Below, piece after piece: positions 14,403 through 18,087 of a stretch of 18,087 bases of DNA. The first letter of the stretch is position 1. The number at the start of each line of letters is the position of its first letter. The translations under genes were made by a program, and so were the position numbers. The stretch is from Pseudomonadota bacterium (GTDB taxonomy: Bacteria; Pseudomonadota; Alphaproteobacteria; Sphingomonadales; Sphingomonadaceae). The notes under the pieces were generated by a model. That model did not search any database. It had not been told where the DNA came from and was given only the letters and a program-made list of their open reading frames with translations. The stretch lies in assembly GCA_023390415.1 (NCBI GenBank), contig JAEWCW010000090.1, positions 1-18,087 of the forward strand, written 5' to 3'.

Positions 14403-15403
14403 TGATAGCCCTCCTCGCCGACCTTGCCGCGGAACACCCAGTAGGACCAGGAGGTGTAAGCGAGGATCAAGGGGATCAGGATCACCGCGCCGACCAGCAT
14501 GAAGAGCTGGGAGCTCTCCGGGGACGCGGCTTCCCAGATCGTGACGCGGCCGGGGATGACGTCCGGCCAGATCGAGATGGCCAGGCCGATCATCGACAGG
14601 AGGAACAGGCCGAGGGTGAGGACGAACGGATGCCAGTCGCTCGCGCCGCGGCGGAGGCTGAGCCAGAGCGCTGCGGCGACTCCGATCACCAGCAGCGGCA
14701 TGGGCAGGGCGACGAGAAGCCCGGGATAATCGAACCAGCGCTCGTGATACTGGTTCTCGAGGAAGGGCGTGGCGAGGCTGACCGCGCCGATCGCGACGAG
14801 CAGGGCCGGGACGAGGAAGGTGGCGGCGCGGCACGCATCCTGCTGGATCCGCCCCTCGGTCTTCCAGACCAGCCAGCACGCGCCGAGAAGCGCGTAGCCG
14901 ATCACGAGCGCGGCGCCGACGAGCAGGCTGAAGCCGCTCAGCCAGTCCCACCAGCCGCCGCCATAGGCGCGGCCGTCGACCTCGATCCCCTGGAGCAGCG
15001 CGCCGAGCGTGATGCCTTGAGCGAAGGTGGCGAGCAGCGAGCCGGCGAAGAAACCGAAATCCCAGAGCGCGCGGTGGCCGGGATCGCGCCAGCGGAACTC
15101 GAAGGCGACCCCGCGGAAGACCAGGCCGAGAAGCATCGCGATCAAGGGCGCGTAGAGGGCGGGCAGGATGATCGCGTAGGCCAGCGGGAAGGCCGCCATC
15201 AGCCCGCCGCCGCCCATCACCAGCCAGGTCTCGTTGCCGTCCCAGACCGGCGCGATCGCGTTCATCGCCTGGTCCCGCTCCTTGCCGACGCGGAAGGTGG
15301 GGAAGAGGATTCCGATGCCGAGATCGAAGCCGTCCATCACCACATAGGCCGCGACCGCGAAGGCGATGATGAACGCCCAGATGATGGTGAGGTCCATGCT
15401 CAT
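14399..15403 (-). CDS. cydB: Cytochrome bd-type (cyanide-insensitive) ubiquinol oxidase subunit II
   Basis: A 334-residue multi-pass inner-membrane protein, typical for CydB/CioB (about 330-380). Signatures include VVMDGFDLGIGILFP (residues 21-35), WDGNETWLVMGGGGLMAAFP, and FRGVAFEFRWRD. Subunit II pairs with CydA to form the quinol oxidase that reduces oxygen to water without pumping protons, helping respiration at low oxygen or with inhibitors. About eight or nine helices are visible. ATG at 15403 is preferred, with a second in-frame ATG at 15397; the GGGAGAGG before it lies within the 3' arm of a repeat hairpin. It follows cydA by 139 bases and overlaps the DUF2474 start. The symbol cioB would be equally apt. 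Confidence 0.95.
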   Translation of the reverse strand: MSMDLTIIWAFIIAFAVAAYVVMDGFDLGIGILFPTFRVGKERDQAMNAIAPVWDGNETWLVMGGGGLMAAFPLAYAIILPALYAPLIAMLLGLVFRGVAFEFRWRDPGHRALWDFGFFAGSLLATFAQGITLGALLQGIEVDGRAYGGGWWDWLSGFSLLVGAALVIGYALLGACWLVWKTEGRIQQDACRAATFLVPALLVAIGAVSLATPFLENQYHERWFDYPGLLVALPMPLLVIGVAAALWLSLRRGASDWHPFVLTLGLFLLSMIGLAISIWPDVIPGRVTIWEAASPESSQLFMLVGAVILIPLILAYTSWSYWVFRGKVGEEGYH

Positions 15404-15408
15404 GCTTG

Positions 15409-15524
15409 CCTCTCCCGCTCGCGGGAGAGGGAGGGGCCCGCCGCGCAGCGGTGGGAGGGTGAGGGGCTGTGGCCCGTTGTCCGACAGGCCCTCACCCCGA
15501 CCCTCTCCCGCAAGCGGGAGAGGG
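15409..15524. repeat. Compound palindromic repeat between cydA and cydB
   Basis: Three nested or flanking stems: CCTCTCCCGC-tc-GCGGGAGAGG (15409-15430); a longer-range arm of 13 bases at 15458-15470 (GGTGAGGGGCTGT) matched at 12 positions by 15484-15496; and CCCTCTCCCGC-aa-GCGGGAGAGGG (15501-15524). This pattern belongs to a GGGAGAGGG-type intergenic repeat class that is widespread in proteobacteria. It fills nearly all of the cydA-cydB gap, so it will be transcribed in the operon mRNA. Confidence 0.85.
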
Positions 15525-15542
15525 AGTTGCGGCGCGTCTCGC

Positions 15543-16949
15543 TCATCTCTCTTCCTCCCGCTTCACCGCAGCCGCGGGGGTGATTCCCGCCGTCCGGATC
15601 GGGGCGTGGTCGGGCTCGGTTTCGCCGTGGTGCGGGGGATCGCGCATCAGGCGCAGAATGTACCAGGTGCCCATGGCGAAGACCGCGAAATAGACGATGA
15701 CGAAGGCGATGAGCGACGCGGACACGGCGGGCGCGGCGATCGGCGAGACGGCGTCGCGGGTGCGGAGCAGGCCGTAGACGACCCAGGGCTGGCGGCCGAC
15801 TTCGGTCGTCACCCAGCCGGCGATGACGGCGACAAAGCCGGACGGGCCCATGATGAGGGCGAAACGGTGGAGCCCGCGCCAGTCGTAGAGCCGGCGGCGC
15901 CAGCGCGCGAGGAGGCTCCAGAGGCCGAGGCCGAGCATCAGGAAGCCGAGTCCCACCATGATCCGGAATGACCAGAAGACGATCCCGACCGGCGGCCGCT
16001 CGTCGCGTGGCCAGTTGGAGAGGCCGCGGACCGGGGCGTTGAGATCGTGGTGGAGGATGAGCGAGGACAACTTGGGGATCGACACTTCGGCATGGACGGT
16101 CTCGGCAACGGAATCGGGAATGCCGAACAGGATCAGCGGCGCGCCGTCCGGATAGTCGCGGAAATGGCCCTCCATCGCGGCGATCTTGGCGGGCTGGTGC
16201 TCGAGCGTGTTGAGCCCGTGGAAGTCGCCGACGACGATCTGGATCGGCGCGACGAGCGCTGCCATCCACATCGCCATCGAGAAGCTGGTGCGCACCGCCG
16301 GATTGTCGTTGCCGCGCAGCAGGTGCCAGGCGCCGACCCCGCCGACGGCCAGGGCCGTGGTGAGGAAGGCGGCGATGACGGTGTGAACGAGCCGATAGGG
16401 GAAGCTCGGATTGAAGATGATGTCGATCCAGCTTCCGGCGGGCACGAACTGGCCGACATCGTTCGTCGTCCAGCCGGTCGGCGTGTGCATCCAGCTGTTC
16501 GCGGAGAGGATCCAGAAGGCCGAGAACAAGGTGCCGATCGCGACCATCAACGTGGCGAGGAAATGGAGCTTCTTGCCCACCCGCTCGAGCCCGAACAGCA
16601 TCACGCCGAGGAAGCCGGCTTCGAGGAAGAAGGCGGTGAGCACCTCATAGGCCATGAGCGGCCCGATGATCGGGCCGGCGCGGTCCGAGAAGACCGACCA
16701 GTTGGTGCCGAACTGGTAGGAGAGGACGATGCCCGAGACGACGCCCATCGCGAAGGCGATGGCGAAGATCTTCAGCCAGTAGCGGAAGAGGGTGAGGTAG
16801 CAATCGTCCTTCGTCTTGAGCCAGAGCGCCTCGAGGACGGCGAGATAGGAAGCGAGGCCGATCGAGAAGGCCGGGAAGATGAAATGGAAGGAGACAGTGA
16901 AGGCGAACTGGATCCGCGCCAGCAGCAATGCCGTTTCGCCGTCCGCCAC
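15543..16949 (-). CDS. cydA: Cytochrome bd-type (cyanide-insensitive) ubiquinol oxidase subunit I
   Basis: A 468-residue multi-pass protein carrying the haem and quinol sites. Expected residues are present: H22 in SFHFIFP and H189 in YRLVHT (haem ligands), E102 and E110 in the AYEVLTAFFLEAGFLG helix, and K255/E260 in KIAAMEGHF of the Q-loop. The Q-loop is short, and GRQPWVVYGLLRTRDAVSP is typical of the CIO branch (cioA), so resistance to cyanide is predicted. The start is GTG at 16949 (VADGETALLLARIQF read with Met), with GGAG eight bases upstream. It is the first gene of an operon with cydB and DUF2474. The tRNA-Gln gene lies about 100 bases upstream on the same strand. No FNR-like site was seen. 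Confidence 0.96.
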   Translation of the reverse strand: MADGETALLLARIQFAFTVSFHFIFPAFSIGLASYLAVLEALWLKTKDDCYLTLFRYWLKIFAIAFAMGVVSGIVLSYQFGTNWSVFSDRAGPIIGPLMAYEVLTAFFLEAGFLGVMLFGLERVGKKLHFLATLMVAIGTLFSAFWILSANSWMHTPTGWTTNDVGQFVPAGSWIDIIFNPSFPYRLVHTVIAAFLTTALAVGGVGAWHLLRGNDNPAVRTSFSMAMWMAALVAPIQIVVGDFHGLNTLEHQPAKIAAMEGHFRDYPDGAPLILFGIPDSVAETVHAEVSIPKLSSLILHHDLNAPVRGLSNWPRDERPPVGIVFWSFRIMVGLGFLMLGLGLWSLLARWRRRLYDWRGLHRFALIMGPSGFVAVIAGWVTTEVGRQPWVVYGLLRTRDAVSPIAAPAVSASLIAFVIVYFAVFAMGTWYILRLMRDPPHHGETEPDHAPIRTAGITPAAAVKREEER

Positions 16950-17048
16950 GCTGGATCTCCGCCGTCGACGCGCGGCATTTAGCGCGCGCCGAGGGCGAGG
17001 TCACGCACGCAAATCAGCGTTTTGCGGGGGCGGGAGATTTGGGGGAGA

Positions 17049-17122
17049 TGGATGCCCGACGTGGATTCGAACCACGATTGACGGAGTCAGAGTCCGTAGT
17101 CTTACCATTAGACGATCGGGCA
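17049..17122 (-). tRNA. tRNA-Gln (anticodon CTG)
   Basis: The 74-base minus-strand sequence folds as a full cloverleaf. The acceptor arms are TGCCCGA and TCGGGCA, the D arm is GTCT/AGAC, the anticodon stem is ACGGA/TCCGT around CTCTGAC (anticodon CTG, reading CAG), and the T arm is CGTGG-TTCGAAT-CCACG. Discriminator U and an encoded CCA end (17049-17051) follow. The U1-A72 pair is normal for tRNA-Gln. Confidence 0.96.
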
Positions 17123-17167
17123 GCGCCGGGCGGCGAGATAGGCAGAGCCGCCCGGCCTGTCAACGCG

Positions 17168-17821
17168 TTAAGCGGCCGGCGCGGTGCGCTTCAGGAAGGC
17201 GCCCTCCTGCTCCACCATCACCCTGAAGCTCGGCCGGTCGAGCATGCGCGACGCATATGCGGCGAGCCTCGGCCAGCGCGCCGGATCGACCTCGATGCCG
17301 AGATGGCGGAGGTTCGCGAACGGGCTTGCGACGGCGATGTCGGCGAGAGTGAGCCGGCCCTCCACCAGGAAGCCGCTTTCCGGGATCGCGCCCTCGAGCC
17401 AGTCGAGGATCGGCGGGAGCTCGTTCGCCTGCGCTGCGGCGGCTGCCGCCTCGTCGCCGTCGCGGCCGAGGAAGCGGGGCGCGACGACGCGGTTGAAGAA
17501 CATCTTGGCGCCGCAGGCCGCGAGGATCGTGTCGGCGAACTCGTCATACCAGATCGTCCGCCCGCGCGCCTTGGGCTCGGCCGGGATCAGGTTCGGTTCG
17601 GGCTGCTTCGCCTCCAGATAGTGGATGATGGCAGAGCTGTCGGCGAGGGTGAAATCGCCGTCGCGCAGCGCCGGCATCTTGCGGAAGGGCGAGGCCGCGA
17701 CGAAGTCCGGATCGGGCTCGAGCAGCTTGAACGGCCGCATCTCGACCTCGATCCCCTTCTCGGCCGCGAAGGCGAGCACCTTGCGCACGAAGGGCGACAT
17801 GGACGAGCCGTAGACGATCAT
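17168..17821 (-). CDS. Glutathione S-transferase family protein
   Basis: A 217-residue cytosolic protein of normal GST size. The thioredoxin-like N-terminal domain has MIVYGSSMSPFVRKVLAFAA with the serine-type active-site region (SSMSPF), the cis-proline in KMPAL, and the glutathione-binding ADSSAIIHYLEAK. The C-terminal helical domain includes WLEGAIPESGFLVEGRLTLA and DIAVASPFANL, the usual N-capping (S/T)xxD region. It would conjugate glutathione to electrophiles or reduce peroxides; the substrate is not predictable. The ATG at 17821 is chosen over the upstream in-frame start at 17920 because GGGGAGG lies five bases before it and the fold starts there. That ribosome-binding site is partly in a small hairpin (17825-17838). 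It lies downstream of the DUF6456 gene on the same strand. Confidence 0.92.
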   Translation of the reverse strand: MIVYGSSMSPFVRKVLAFAAEKGIEVEMRPFKLLEPDPDFVAASPFRKMPALRDGDFTLADSSAIIHYLEAKQPEPNLIPAEPKARGRTIWYDEFADTILAACGAKMFFNRVVAPRFLGRDGDEAAAAAAQANELPPILDWLEGAIPESGFLVEGRLTLADIAVASPFANLRHLGIEVDPARWPRLAAYASRMLDRPSFRVMVEQEGAFLKRTAPAA

Positions 17822-17896
17822 ATGAACCTCCCCAGGTTTTAAATCGCAACTGTCTTTGGCATGGACAGGCGTCGGGTTCAATCGCCCTCCCCGGCC

Positions 17897-17927
17897 GCGA
17901 ATGTTCACCAATGTTCGCACTGACGGG
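17897..17927 (+). repeat. 31-base dispersed repeat, copy 2 (tandem half-site form aatGTtc)
   Basis: Second copy of the element at 3056-3086, with AATGTTCACC and AATGTTCGCA in tandem, then CTGACGGG. It lies between the DUF6456 stop codon (17936-17938) and the GST start. The spacing of its GTTC words is ten bases, not the eleven of a LexA box. Confidence 0.7.
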
Positions 17928-17935
17928 CATCTTTG

Positions 17936-18087
17936 TCAGCGCAGCCGGTAATGGTCGGCGAGGCGATCGAGGGCGAGGGTGAGGACGAGCTTGCCGGCGC
18001 GGGCCGGCCAGCCGAGGGCGCGCTCGGCGTCGCGCATGCCTTCGCCGGCGCAGACGACGCGCCAGAGGATGTCCGAGAGGCCGGGGC
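17936..18087 (-). CDS. DUF6456 domain-containing protein, C-terminal end (partial)
   Basis: Only the last 49 residues are in the window; the gene runs off the right edge. The visible end reads SDILWRVVCAGEGMRDAERA, then LGWPARAGKLVLTLALDRLA and DHYRLR before a TGA at 17938-17936. The GWPxRxGKLVLxxALDRLAxHY pattern fits the C-terminal helix-turn-helix-like end of alphaproteobacterial DUF6456 proteins, whose role is unknown but probably DNA-related. It is transcribed toward the GST gene, 115 bases away. Confidence 0.65.
   Translation of the reverse strand, partial: PGLSDILWRVVCAGEGMRDAERALGWPARAGKLVLTLALDRLADHYRLR

Noticed and set aside
15409..15524. CRISPR array or transposon end between cydA and cydB
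   Set aside because: The repeated words are palindromes in nested inverted arrangement, with no regular unit and spacer and no transposase. They fit a dispersed intergenic repeat.
14402..16982. Long plus-strand open frames opposite cydB and cydA (14402-15583 and 16047-16982)
   Set aside because: Glu/Asp/Arg/Gly-rich shadows of membrane-protein genes; the minus-strand proteins match cytochrome bd subunits throughout.
17049..17122. tRNA-Gln as an integration site for the foreign gene
   Set aside because: The low-GC gene is about 10 kb away, and no integrase or duplicated tRNA 3' end is seen in between.
17901..17914. GTTC-ACCAAT-GTTC in repeat copy 2 as a LexA box
   Set aside because: The spacer is six bases, not seven, and in copy 1 the words become GGTC. 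It is better explained by the tandem ten-base repeat.

Overview
The window looks like chromosomal DNA of a GC-rich alphaproteobacterium, most likely a sphingomonad. The reasons are the strongly G/C-biased third codon positions, the alphaproteobacterial tRNA-Gln(CTG), a DUF6456 protein, a bd-type oxidase operon ending in a tiny DUF2474 gene, and a candidate GTTC-N7-GTTC LexA box. All family names are recognised by eye from translated motifs; no database search was run.

Layout. 1-90: the 3' end of an EVE-domain gene. 146-2251 (minus): a glycosyltransferase-like gene and two membrane proteins of unknown function. 2419-3018 (plus): a small lipoprotein. 3019-3356: a 338-base gap with one copy of a 31-base repeat and two SOS-box-like sites. 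3357-7334 (plus): one large gene with much lower GC and foreign-looking codon use. 7335-8249: repeat-rich DNA around a small secreted-protein candidate. 8250-10079 (minus): the translational GTPase TypA/BipA. 10245-11165 (plus): a CPBP intramembrane protease. 11155-11574 (minus) and 11649-12026 (plus): a MarR regulator divergent from a VOC/glyoxalase protein, with palindromes between them. 12088-12384 (plus): a small basic protein. 12455-14278 (plus): an exported DUF885 metallopeptidase-like lipoprotein. 14283-16949 (minus): cydA-cydB-DUF2474, a cyanide-insensitive-type quinol oxidase operon with a palindromic repeat between cydA and cydB. 17049-17122: tRNA-Gln. 17168-17821: a glutathione S-transferase. 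17936-18087: the 3' end of a DUF6456 gene.

The standout is the 1325-residue protein at 3357-7334. It has an N-terminal STAND/NACHT-like P-loop NTPase, about 850 residues of predominantly helical, motif-poor sequence, and a C-terminal PD-(D/E)XK nuclease-like domain. This reverses the order of the well-known Avs antiviral STAND proteins, where the nuclease is N-terminal. The gene stands alone among housekeeping genes, has atypical composition, and is preceded by an exact GTTC-N7-GTTC and a one-mismatch copy. The working hypothesis is a single-gene, possibly damage-inducible, anti-phage or anti-plasmid defence effector. Architecture and motifs are read from the sequence; the defence role and SOS control are inference.

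The other genes are ordinary accessory or housekeeping functions. The small-scale structure around them is worth a look: a ribosome-binding site inside a repeat hairpin (cydB), a TTG start fused to a stop codon (DUF2474), a repeat whose two halves differ in concert between copies, and two REP-like elements whose hairpin arms differ but still pair.
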